Assembly: GCA_905478995.1 (NCBI GenBank)
Contig: CAJQKT010000022.1
Location: 20,807 to 84,806 of the forward strand
From: an uncultured Pseudomonadales bacterium
GTDB taxonomy: Bacteria > Pseudomonadota > Gammaproteobacteria > Pseudomonadales > UBA7434
Direction of reading: 5' to 3'
DNA length: 64,000 nt
Program-made: the position numbers and the translations under genes
The notes under the pieces: generated by a model
Seen by the model: the letters and a program-made list of their open reading frames with translations, nothing else
Database searches by the model: none
What the model was told of the DNA's origin: nothing
In this document: in pieces, positions 27,437 to 36,406 of the stretch
Numbering within the stretch: the stretch's first letter is position 1
How the letters are laid out: each line of letters opens with the position of its first letter

Positions 27437-27979
27437 TCACGCAACCAGCAGCGTAAATGGGATCATTCCAAAGACAGCCAATAGCCCAACGTTAATCAAG
27501 ATTGAGTAGCCTTGGTTGCGCACAAACCAATACACACACGCCACGCCAAGACCCGCTTCAAATAAAACCGCCGCAACAAGGTTTTCATGGTACCAGTCGG
27601 TGCCTAATGCTGTACTGTCAAGGCCAAATACAAAGTGCCCATAACCCGAGACCAAATCCCCAAGCCAATGAGCCAAGGCAAGAAGCATAGCCACAAGTAC
27701 GATCTTTTTATTTCCAGTAACAACAAACGCCAATAGCCCTGCAAGACCGACCCAAAAAAACTGCGGCAAAAGATCATGACTGTAAGTCATATCGACTATC
27801 GCAGATGACATAATCGGGCCGCCTGTATTAGGTACCGGCTTCATTTGCTCTATGCCCAAGCCAACCAATATAAACATGATTATGTCGATTAAGAAAGCCG
27901 CCATAATAAGCAGCCACCAAGGCGCCAAGGGTACTTCGCGCTTTGCAACCAGCGTGGTAGCCAAATGACCTACTAACAT
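27437..27979 (-). CDS. Polytopic membrane protein of unknown function
   Basis: A 180-residue integral membrane protein with five to six hydrophobic segments. It starts MLVGHLATTLVAKR, and a His-rich turn (LAHWLGDLVSGYGHF) lies in the middle. His/Asp pairs like these recall membrane-bound metal-dependent hydrolases (DUF457/YdjM type), but the match is too short to be sure. A GAGAGG ribosome site six bases before ATG 27979 decides the start. It is on the same strand as the broken glycoside hydrolase upstream. Confidence 0.65.
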   Translation of the reverse strand: MLVGHLATTLVAKREVPLAPWWLLIMAAFLIDIIMFILVGLGIEQMKPVPNTGGPIMSSAIVDMTYSHDLLPQFFWVGLAGLLAFVVTGNKKIVLVAMLLALAHWLGDLVSGYGHFVFGLDSTALGTDWYHENLVAAVLFEAGLGVACVYWFVRNQGYSILINVGLLAVFGMIPFTLLVA

Positions 27980-28064
27980 TGAAACCTCTCGCACTACTAT
28001 TTTTTTAAAAACCTTTAACCGGTTCGATCGAGCATTAGAACGCTAATTGTATTCACAATGAGCG

Positions 28065-29757
28065 CTAGTGAATTCGAATTGAGTCGGCCCAAGAACCTCG
28101 ATAGATTAAATGCTCATCATGAATCGTTTTAACAAACTTTCCATAAGAAATATCTGCGCCAACATAAAGCCCCACTACCGGGCTTTCGTTGGGCACCACA
28201 TAACTATCAGTCATTGCCTGCCTCTTAACGATTGGATCAATAGCCCAACGCCGCCGCTCACCCCTCGACCAGCCAATATGGGTGGAGTACATATAGCGCA
28301 CCTCATTTTTTAGCGTAAACACCGAATGATTCTCGAGCGTTATCGATATCGGCACCTCTTGCTGGTCTTCGAGGTTAGCCATTGAGGTCGATACTGTTAA
28401 CGTTGGCCACTGCACAACCTCATTGGCGGTTAAAACCACAATACTTTCTAATTTGAGCAAAGCTTGGTTTTTATCATAGAACTCAAAAATAAGCTCACGA
28501 TCGGCTAGCGATTCTCCAGCAAACGAGATCACGTCATCAAAATAGCCCCCTGACAACTCCTGTTGTACGTATATGACTTTATCGTTATGAACCACTTTCA
28601 TACTTGCAACATCAGCCTGTAAAAAAATCTCCAGCGGTATCTCATTCTCATAAAACGTTTGATTTCTCGGTGAACTAATCAATGCTTTATTATATTGCTT
28701 CATCGCATGCCACACGGGGCGAGGATAACCTACCGTATCTTTTGCATCGCGATAACCCCAAAAACCAAACCACTCTTCAGGCGTGTCGTCATGAACCGAT
28801 GGTTGCTCGCCTTTCCACCAGCCATCAGCATAATAAAACGGACAGGCACCCGCTGCACCGGCATCTAATAACTGGCGATAGTACCAAGGCAACATTTGCT
28901 GCTGCGCAGCCAGCGTATTCCCACCATAGCGTGATTCTCCACCTTTACGCGAAACCGACAAACCAAATTCGGTCAGCAGCAGCGGTTTACCTTGCTTATT
29001 CATTTGCGGCAAAATTTTACTCGCATTGGCAAAGCCGTGCGTGTAGTTGAAACCATCATAGTCATAAGCGTTATAGGCATAGACATCGAAAACATTCATA
29101 TCAACAAATTCAGTGATGGCCGAGTTACCGGTAATGGTTACCGGGATACCTGGATGTTCGCGGTGTATCAAATCGCGTATATCCGTCCACAAACCGACCG
29201 TTGCCTGCGCACCCACTTTTTTGAATATGTTGCGGCATCGGTTCATTCATAATGAGGTAAGTAATAATCGAGTCGTAATGCTTGGAGTAAGCCAACACTT
29301 TGTTCACAATGCTCATGTAGCCCTTCACAACCTCAGGGTCACCAAAGTCGCTGGCAGGTGCTATACCAATACCGAAAATCACTTTTAAGCCAGAGGCTTG
29401 CACCACTTTTAATTCTTCTTCGCTAAGCTCAGACCAAGTTCGAATAGCGTTGAAGCCGCCCTCTTTAATAACCGCCATATCCCGCTTAACGCGCTCAGGT
29501 TCAGATGCACGCTTGATATAAGGGTGCTGCCCCGGACGAGCTCCAATTTCGTAACCGATAGCATTTACGAAAAACTTTTGACCGTTCAGGTAGTACCATC
29601 CGTCCTTAATTTCCAGTATGGGCTGAGGCATTGTTTGATTCGTTAGCGCGGCGGCTTGGCCCAGCGCGCCGACAAATAAAAACTGCATCAGCAACAAAGC
29701 CAGCAGACCACGTATTTTCATTCTCGTATTCCAGGATAAATTAAAGATAGATGTCAT
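28065..29757 (-). pseudogene. Secreted clan GH-A glycoside hydrolase, frameshifted at an A6 run
   Basis: Two overlapping frames together make one protein of about 550 residues. The first (29757-29125) carries a signal peptide and a barrel with the acid/base motif IMNEP. The second (about 29231-28065) continues with barrel strands, the nucleophile motif LLTEFG, then a beta-rich C-terminal domain. In the A6 run at 29223-29228 the frame steps by one; removing a single A joins IMNEPMPQHIQK to VGAQATVGLW without loss. It should cleave a polysaccharide outside the cytoplasm, perhaps a beta-glucan, but the exact family (GH5- or GH2-like) is uncertain. An ATG at 29721 is an alternative start. Homopolymer sequencing error is possible. 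Confidence 0.78.
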
Positions 29758-29855
29758 CTAAGCTCTTCAACGGACGAAGCCAGATCGCATTATTTGCCGC
29801 GCGGATTGATTATTGCCAACAAGTAGCCCATGTTGCACCAGCCCAAAGAAAACCA

Positions 29856-31037
29856 TTAAATCACGCGTATCGAGTTTGATTGGCTGCGGCTACTAACTAA
29901 ATTCAAGCCATCGCTATTAGCCAGTGTAGTTGCTGAGGGGAACACTTGCGCAAGCTCTTGCTGACTCATCTGCCAGTGCTCGCCCAGCACCGTAGCCAAC
30001 CATGAATACATATTACTGGTCGGCCTCAAGTCTCTTTTTTGAAACAGCGCTCTTTCTGACAAGCCGGGCCACTGACCTAATACTCGCCCGCCATTGATTG
30101 CCCCGCCAGCAAAAAACAGAGCGCTAGCCGTACCATGATCGGTTCCCCCTGTTCCATTTTCTTTAGCTGTGCGACCAAATTCAGTGCCGACAATTACTAC
30201 CGTGTTTTGCCAATCGCTACCCAAACCCTCTTTCAACACTGCGAGCCCCTTATCAAGCTCGTTTAAGCCTCGAGCAAGGCGATTTGCCTGCCCCTTGTGC
30301 GTGTCCCATCCTCCTAGCTCCAGCATCGCGCAATCGTTTCCCTCAGGACCCACCATTAAGCTTGCACAGGAGCGCGCTAAATCAACAAAGCGGCCTTGCC
30401 TTTGTGTGCTTTGCATTGAGTTGGCCTGCTGCTGCAGGTCGAGCCCATTCTGCAACAAGGTGCTGAGCTGCTCGTCTTGCTCATACAATTTCAACAAAGA
30501 CTCATAAGTCGCCATCGACGCATCTTGCAAGCGACTGGGGTACCAAGTATTAACCGTAGCATCGCTACGCAAACTAATTGGCGTAGCCCTAGCGATCGCT
30601 AATGCACGTTTATTTTTCGCTTGCACCGCCCGACCCAACCATCCCGATTCATGATCGATATGACCGAGCCCTGCTTCCAAAAAATCTTGCCCATCAAAGT
30701 GTGAGCGCGATGAATAGCCAGAAGACACCGCAACCACTGGCAGCAACTCTTTAGCCTGATACCACGCATGCAGATTGACCAAGCTCGGATGCAAAGCATA
30801 GCCATCAGATAAGGCCAAAACATCCTGCTTAATCGCCTTGTAGAGGGTTGGCCGCAGCTTAGCTAAATGCGGGTCGAACGTGGGCACTAACGTATGCAAG
30901 GGGTCAAGGGCACCGCGCAGCAGAACCCATACTACCTTTGGTGAGCCCTGCTCAGCATCTTTTGCCAACATCAATGCTGGCAGCGAAAGAGCTGCCATCG
31001 ACACACCCGCCAAACGACATAGTTCTCGACGCTTCAT
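29856..31037 (-). CDS. DUF1501 family secreted protein (Tat-type signal)
   Basis: A 393-residue protein with an N-terminal double-basic start (MKRRELCRLAG) and hydrophobic stretch typical of Tat-exported DUF1501 proteins. The body is sulfatase/alkaline-phosphatase-like: LELGGWDTHKGQ in the middle and GTEFGRTAKENGTGGTDHGTA near residue 285 are family hallmarks of a metal site. Activity is unknown. I start at ATG 31037 because the AGGAGG ribosome site is five bases upstream; the GTG at 31040 is too close. It overlaps the end of the DUF1800 gene region, so the two are co-translated. Confidence 0.88.
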   Translation of the reverse strand: MKRRELCRLAGVSMAALSLPALMLAKDAEQGSPKVVWVLLRGALDPLHTLVPTFDPHLAKLRPTLYKAIKQDVLALSDGYALHPSLVNLHAWYQAKELLPVVAVSSGYSSRSHFDGQDFLEAGLGHIDHESGWLGRAVQAKNKRALAIARATPISLRSDATVNTWYPSRLQDASMATYESLLKLYEQDEQLSTLLQNGLDLQQQANSMQSTQRQGRFVDLARSCASLMVGPEGNDCAMLELGGWDTHKGQANRLARGLNELDKGLAVLKEGLGSDWQNTVVIVGTEFGRTAKENGTGGTDHGTASALFFAGGAINGGRVLGQWPGLSERALFQKRDLRPTSNMYSWLATVLGEHWQMSQQELAQVFPSATTLANSDGLNLVSSRSQSNSIRVI

Positions 31038-31039
31038 CA

Positions 31040-32392
31040 CTACCTCCTCAAAAACTCTGGGCTCATCAACAGCAAGGTCAGTGCCTGTTCACGGCTCTCG
31101 GCACGCAGTACTGATTGCGCGGTCCGCTCACTCACAGTGTCACCAAGGCATTGCCGCATAATTGCTTGCTCACTCATTGTTGATGCCAAAAACTTTGCTT
31201 GGTTGGCAATCGATGCGCTCCACTCTACGCGAGTCATTAGCGCACTAGCACCACGCCAGTCTGAGCCCACATCACTATAACCGGCTGGCGACCCTGATTT
31301 AAAAGGTTGCTGGCCTAGCGTCGCTAAGCCACTCCATATCTTTTTGCCGTTGAATACCGGTAGAGCGACACCACGTGCCGTAGAGATGACGAATTCTCGC
31401 GGCGTTTTAAATTTTTGCGGGGGAGTCTGCCAAGACTCGTCGGCATCAATCAAGGCCTCCATCACGCGACGAATGTTACCCTGACTTTTTAGCCATGCAT
31501 CGGTTAACTTAGCCTGCAAATCTGCAGACGGCTCATCAGCCACAAAGTGTCGCGCAAGCTTAAAACATAGATGTTGAGCCGTAGCAGGATGGTTGGCTAA
31601 ATCGCGCAACATAGCCTCGGCCTGCCTCTCACCTAGCGGACCTGCTCTCTGCTTGTAGCGCTTACCCAGCAGTGTTCTTGTTCCAGGCTCATGACCCTGT
31701 TCACGAAAGACAAAACCTGTCGCTTTCTCTTTGATAGGCTTAGCAACGCTCCAGCCACTCAATGCTTTGGCAAGCTCAACAACATCACCCTGCCCATAGC
31801 CGGCATTCACACCCAGTGTATGCAGTTCGAGAATTTCGCGCGCCAAGTTCTCATTGAGCCCTCTTCCACGCTTTCCTGCCAGCGAATTTGGCCCAAACGA
31901 CCGTTCATTGTTTAAATAAATAAGCATGGCAGGATGCCGCACCACTGATAACAACATCTGCTCAAAACGCTGATCTAAATTTGGCGCTATGGCCTCTCGC
32001 TCCAACGTTGGCGCCAACGCGACCATGGCTCGCCCCAAGCTAGATACACTAAAGTGATTCGAAAAAAAATCGAGTAACCGCCAATTCAAACTGTTATTTG
32101 AATCGATAGCTCGTTTGGCTACAGCGATAGACATTTTCTGCGCAGATTTACCGAATTGAACCGACGGGTTTTTCACATCCGCCATTTTTTTTGCCCTTTT
32201 TCTATCGCGCTGGTATTCCGCCAACGCAATCTCAAGCTCACTAGAGCTGGCCAACCCATCATTAAATTCGATGGCCTGAAGCTGCTGTTTGAGCCACGTT
32301 CTAGGATTCACGGAGGCGGCCTCAATTTCACCTGGCTTAGCGCCTAAGCCAAAACGATTAGCTGCAATAGCGCCTTGAACTGACATCGACAT
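31040..32392 (-). CDS. DUF1800 family protein
   Basis: A 450-residue protein matching the DUF1800 family, which nearly always lies next to DUF1501. Family features include AANRFGLGAKPGEIEA at the N-terminus, FFSNHFSVS, NENLAREILELHTLG near residue 180, and the FKTPREFVIS segment. No obvious signal peptide precedes these, so export may depend on its partner. The pair's biological role is not established. The ribosome site of the next gene lies inside the last codons here, indicating tight coupling. Confidence 0.88.
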   Translation of the reverse strand: MSMSVQGAIAANRFGLGAKPGEIEAASVNPRTWLKQQLQAIEFNDGLASSSELEIALAEYQRDRKRAKKMADVKNPSVQFGKSAQKMSIAVAKRAIDSNNSLNWRLLDFFSNHFSVSSLGRAMVALAPTLEREAIAPNLDQRFEQMLLSVVRHPAMLIYLNNERSFGPNSLAGKRGRGLNENLAREILELHTLGVNAGYGQGDVVELAKALSGWSVAKPIKEKATGFVFREQGHEPGTRTLLGKRYKQRAGPLGERQAEAMLRDLANHPATAQHLCFKLARHFVADEPSADLQAKLTDAWLKSQGNIRRVMEALIDADESWQTPPQKFKTPREFVISTARGVALPVFNGKKIWSGLATLGQQPFKSGSPAGYSDVGSDWRGASALMTRVEWSASIANQAKFLASTMSEQAIMRQCLGDTVSERTAQSVLRAESREQALTLLLMSPEFLRR

Positions 32393-33145
32393 AAAAGCTC
32401 AGCCTTATTATTTGACTCATTGGAGATAGTTAGAGCGGTTTAAGGTACTGGCCGCTCATTTTTCAAAATATTCTCTTAAAACACCTTAATAGCCACAAAA
32501 TTGTGCCAATACGCCCTAAGCTTCTGTTATTACGAATGTTATCAACAGCGCCTAAGACTCATACTCTCGAGAAAAGTCCATTCAAAATCAGACACAGCAC
32601 CTTCTGTGATTATTACTGCCCAAACACCGTCGATAATGGCACCCAACGCTACCCGCTTATTGCAATAGCGCGTATAGTCTTGGATCTCTCATCGTATAAG
32701 CGCCTGCTGGCACCCGCCTCTATACGCCTTATTGCAGTATCTATATTGCACCCTTCGCGACCTTATCGTCAATGGACGCCTAGCCTTTATATAGCTGATC
32801 AACACGCCTAAATCTTAACGCGATTTTCTACGAAATTTCGACCCTAAACCCCGCCAGTCATTAAATGAGTCTGGCGAGAATTCTGCAATACCCGTAAGAA
32901 CTCAGCTGCAAGCTTAAAAGCAGCAAACCGGCACTACCGCACTCACTGATGCAACGACTGTGCGCCCACTAGCCGAGCACTATTCCACCAAGACGCCAGC
33001 GCCTTTCATGAAAACGCCATGACTAAGCCATGACTAAGCAAAGTTTTTTCATGACAAAGTATAACTAACGCTGTAACTCATTTTTCGCCGACAAACATTA
33101 ACACCGCTCCAGAAATCGACCAAGCATAGCCTACCGGAACATACT
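32393..33145. other. 753-base gap between divergent operons
   Basis: It separates the DUF1800 gene (minus) from the CDP-alcohol gene (plus) and should contain both promoters. The 102-residue plus-strand frame at 32503-32811 has no ribosome site and an unusual composition, so I do not call it. No repeats or hairpins of note were seen. Confidence 0.55.
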
Positions 33146-33841
33146 ATGACTAACGCCAGCATTGACGAAAACGCAGCCAAAAACGCTGCGTCAAAGTTAG
33201 AGAGCGATCCTCACGCTATACAGCCAAGTATTCTTTCGTATGTAAAAGACCTGCCCAACTTATGTTCTTTGGCAGGATTAGCCTGCACTATTTTGTCGAT
33301 TTACTTCAGCATCATTGGCATTTACTACGCGGCAATGATCGGCATGATTTGGGCCGTCGCTTTTGATTGGGGCGACGGACTCATCGCACGCAGCATTGAA
33401 GGGCGTAGCAGCGATAAAAAGACCTTTGGCATGCAGTTAGATTCGCTAATCGATATTGTTAACTATGGCGTGGCGCCAGCGATATTTCTGCTGAGCTACG
33501 GAAATTACAATCTCATTTTCTTGCCGGCCGCATTTATCATGCTCGCAGCCAGCGCAATGCGCTTAAGCTACTTTAATACCTTTGGTTTATCAGGCTCGGC
33601 TGAATATACAGGCCTTGCGTTGGACTCTAACAACATCATCTTAGTCTTCATATTTTTATTTGAAAGCTTTTTTAGTCAACCAGTATTTTCTTGGGTCGTT
33701 TGTTTAAGCGGCGTTGGTCTCTCAGCCTTAAACGTCTCAAAAATAAAAACCCCAAAGCTTTCGGGCAATTCCGCCAACGTTTACCTACTAGCCGTTTATA
33801 CGCTTGCAATCACCGGCATTTATGCCTGGAAACTTTTATAG
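33146..33841 (+). CDS. CDP-alcohol phosphatidyltransferase with an expanded active-site loop
   Basis: An integral membrane enzyme that transfers a phospho-alcohol group from a CDP-linked donor. The catalytic motif is present but enlarged: D-W-G-D-G-L-I-A-R is followed by 12 residues, instead of the usual 8, before G-x3-D-x3-D (GMQLDSLID), near residues 76-102. Five to six membrane helices follow or surround it. It resembles PssA-type enzymes (LDSLIDIVNYGVAPA), but the loop and a polar 40-residue N-terminus are unusual. Its 231 residues are typical. The next gene, 63 bases on, is a cytidylyltransferase that could supply its CDP-linked substrate. Confidence 0.88.
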   Translation: MTNASIDENAAKNAASKLESDPHAIQPSILSYVKDLPNLCSLAGLACTILSIYFSIIGIYYAAMIGMIWAVAFDWGDGLIARSIEGRSSDKKTFGMQLDSLIDIVNYGVAPAIFLLSYGNYNLIFLPAAFIMLAASAMRLSYFNTFGLSGSAEYTGLALDSNNIILVFIFLFESFFSQPVFSWVVCLSGVGLSALNVSKIKTPKLSGNSANVYLLAVYTLAITGIYAWKLL

Positions 33842-33904
33842 ATAGCAGGTTCCCTGGCTCAGCACAGCCATCATTCAACTTCCATTGAGAGGATAAATAA
33901 CACC

Positions 33905-34348
33905 ATGATCGTTTATACCGTTGGCACTTTTGACCTATTGCATGTGGGTCATCTTGCCTTGCTTGAATTTTGCAGAACCTTGGGTGATGTCGTGATCGTA
34001 GGCGTTGCCTCCGACCGAGTAGTCAACTCTTACAAGCCTAATGTTCCTGTCATCCCGCTAGATCAGCGCGTAGAAATGCTTGAGGCTCTGCGTTGTGTCG
34101 ATATTGTGCGGCCCTACCATAAACTTGAATACACCTCTGCATGTAAAGAATTAGATGTCGACATTTTCGTTATTGGCGAAGACTGGGGCAAAAAATCACA
34201 CAACCTCGAAGTCGAATCTTATTTGAAAAACAAAGGGAAAAAGATTATTCAAGTCATGTATAACCCTCGCACATCATCAACCGCTATTAAACAAAATGTG
34301 ATTGCACAGCCTCATCGCCGTACAGCAATCGTGCAGGCAATAGCATAA
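33905..34348 (+). CDS. Cytidylyltransferase-like protein (TagD/GCT family)
   Basis: A 147-residue nucleotidyltransferase that couples CTP (or another NTP) to a phosphorylated alcohol. GTFDLLHVGHL at residues 7-17 contains the HxGH signature, IGEDWGKK is the following family segment, and NPRTSSTAIK near the C-terminus is the RTxGxST counterpart. Glycerol-3-phosphate and phosphoethanolamine cytidylyltransferases share this form, and the substrate cannot be read off. A GAGAGG ribosome site precedes the ATG. Pairing with the upstream CDP-alcohol transferase suggests a two-step head-group pathway. Confidence 0.88.
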   Translation: MIVYTVGTFDLLHVGHLALLEFCRTLGDVVIVGVASDRVVNSYKPNVPVIPLDQRVEMLEALRCVDIVRPYHKLEYTSACKELDVDIFVIGEDWGKKSHNLEVESYLKNKGKKIIQVMYNPRTSSTAIKQNVIAQPHRRTAIVQAIA

Positions 34349-34400
34349 ATATTTATGCGTTAAGCAATTTTTAGCGCCGCACAGCGCTTATTATTTGTAT

Positions 34401-34430
34401 AAAAAAGGCCGCATTATGCGGCCCTTTTTT
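34401..34430. terminator. Bidirectional terminator
   Basis: A GGCCGC/GCGGCC stem with a short ATTAT loop is flanked by six A on the left and six T on the right. It lies between the convergent cytidylyltransferase and NMO-like genes and could stop both. Confidence 0.9.
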
Positions 34431-34461
34431 ATCGTTTTTTAACGCCTATTATTACCAATGA

Positions 34462-35433
34462 CTAATACAAACCTGTGAGCCGCTGATTAATAATGCTGTC
34501 AGCCTCAGACATGATTTCGTCAATCAAATCTTTTACCGTAGGTATATCATTAATTAGTCCTGCCACCATGCCACACGACCAAGCACCGGCATCCATGTCA
34601 CCGTTAGTCATAATGCGGGGATAAACACCCGCTACTTCTTCAATAATATCTTCAAACTTAAGATCGGCGCCTAATGCTTTTTCTTTCTCAAGCAAACGCT
34701 CTACCGCCGGATTTGTCAAAACTCTTTCGGTGTTGCGTAAAGGTCGCATCACTAAGCGGGTATCAAGCTCGCTCGCCCCAACAATAGCCGCTTTCACGTT
34801 CTCATGTACCGGCGCTTCTTGCGTAGCAATAAAGCGCGTACCCATATTAATTCCTTCAGCCCCCATGGCTAACGCCCCGACAAGGCTTCGCGCATCGGCC
34901 ATGCCGCCAGATGCCACAAACGGAATCTCTAGCTCGTCGGCTGCGCGAGGTAATAAAATAAAGTTAGGAATATCATCTTCGCCCGGATGCCCACCACACT
35001 CAAAGCCATCAACCGACACAGCATCACAACCAATACTTTGTGCCTTAAGGGCATGTCGCACTGCTGTGCATTTGTGGATAACTTTGATGCCAGCATCTTT
35101 TAACATGGGTAACCACTTAGCAGGGTTATTACCTGCCGTTTCGACCACGGTTACACCACCATCGATAATGACTTGCATCAGCCCAGCATAGTCGGGCGAA
35201 TTCACGGTAGGCAAAAATGTAATGTTTACACCAAATGGTTTATCGGTCATTTCACGACACCGAGCTATTTCGTTAGCCAGCTTTTCAGGCGTGCCCTGCG
35301 TAAGCCCAGTAATGATCCCTAAGCCACCCGCATTAGAAACTGCAGCAGCCAGCTCAGCAAAACCTACATAATGCATACCACCTTGGATAATGGGATGCTG
35401 AATGCCGAACAATTCAGTGATCTTAGTTTTCAT
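34462..35433 (-). CDS. Nitronate monooxygenase-like FMN enzyme
   Basis: A 323-residue TIM-barrel flavoenzyme of the NMO/2-nitropropane dioxygenase family, which oxidises alkyl nitronates such as propionate 3-nitronate. GIQHPIIQGGM near residue 10, SNAGGLGIITG at 33, DGFECGGHPGEDD near 140 (catalytic-His region) and ASGGMADARSLVGALAMGAEGINMGTRF (phosphate site) fit the family. The 323 residues match. Enzymes of this group also include enoyl reductases, so the substrate is unsettled. Its promoter lies in the 200-base gap before the broken thioesterase. Confidence 0.88.
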   Translation of the reverse strand: MKTKITELFGIQHPIIQGGMHYVGFAELAAAVSNAGGLGIITGLTQGTPEKLANEIARCREMTDKPFGVNITFLPTVNSPDYAGLMQVIIDGGVTVVETAGNNPAKWLPMLKDAGIKVIHKCTAVRHALKAQSIGCDAVSVDGFECGGHPGEDDIPNFILLPRAADELEIPFVASGGMADARSLVGALAMGAEGINMGTRFIATQEAPVHENVKAAIVGASELDTRLVMRPLRNTERVLTNPAVERLLEKEKALGADLKFEDIIEEVAGVYPRIMTNGDMDAGAWSCGMVAGLINDIPTVKDLIDEIMSEADSIINQRLTGLY

Positions 35434-35641
35434 AGGTTATATCCTAATTGTGTAGTTAAAAATTTATGTGCTTCGTGGCATATAAAAAAATAAAATGTCA
35501 CTAACTGTGCCATTTTTTATTATACAGAAAAATGGGGTAAAAAAAACCGCCCGTCACTCTACCACTGCCTATCACGTAAGTTTGAGTTAATCCTACTCAA
35601 TGGAGCGATTACAACCTAGTCAATAAGGAAATCCACTCAAA

Positions 35642-36116
35642 CTATTTGATTTGCATGGAGTCAAACCGTTCACGTACTCCCTCACGCACCGCAAAACGAC
35701 CCGGCTCAGGAATAAAAAAAGTGCCGTTAAATCGCACCATAGTTTTTTCACCGCAAGCAATCGTGCCCCCAGCAAAGCCGACTCGGCGCTTGACCTCAAT
35801 CAAATCTAAATGGGTCTCTAGCCAATCACCTTACTTAGCGGCGCTCAAAAAATCAAAACTCAAATTTAATGTCGGAGGTGCGATGCCTTCATCGAGCCTG
35901 CGCCGAATATTCCAAGCGCAACAAATATCAGCCAAGATCATCGAAACGCCCCCCATGACAGATATTAATGCCATTGAGATGGTTGTTTTCTACCCGCATA
36001 CGTAAAACAGTCTCCTCTTCACTCTGTTTAATAAACAGAGGTGCGAGCACATCGGCAAAGCCCACGCCGGCTGGAACCAATGTAAAGTCATCGGGTATTT
36101 GAGAATTACGTGTCAT
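35642..36116 (-). pseudogene. PaaI-type hotdog thioesterase, broken by a frameshift and a stop
   Basis: The frame from ATG 36116 reads like a PaaI-type thioesterase up to NGINICHGG, then breaks at a G6 run; with one G fewer it continues as VSMILADICCAWNIRRRLDEG. It later meets an in-frame TAA (about 35833-35835), after which the same frame continues as GDWLETHLDLIEVKRRVGFAG and so on to a TAG at 35642. Two independent lesions argue for a real pseudogene rather than a single read error. The original would have been about 157 residues, hydrolysing acyl-CoA thioesters. It follows no operon partner. Confidence 0.85.
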
Positions 36117-36406
36117 ACATTAACCCTTCAATAAATAGCAAACAACGGACTGGGCCAAATACGCGTGTAGCGTTTCAAGCCTTAGTGGTCAAGTAAAACA
36201 CCGGCATCGACGGGCTGCAAATTACAGGATGGTAAGCAAGAGCAAAATACATAACAGCACTTATTTTGTCATAATCGACCAAGCCAACTGGATTTTCAAG
36301 CACCGCTGAAACACAAGGATAGAGATACGTGCTTATAATGTCAGGCTGTAGACGCCGATATCTGATCACCAAAAAAAATCTCGCTCATAAAGGAATCATC
36401 GTTACC

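Noticed and set aside
29223..29228. Programmed frameshift at the A6 run of the glycoside hydrolase
   Set aside because: The shift needed is +1 or loss of one A; no stimulatory element is seen, so mutation or read error is more likely.
32503..32811. 102-residue plus-strand frame in the 32.4-33.1 kb gap
   Set aside because: No ribosome site, odd composition and no recognisable features.
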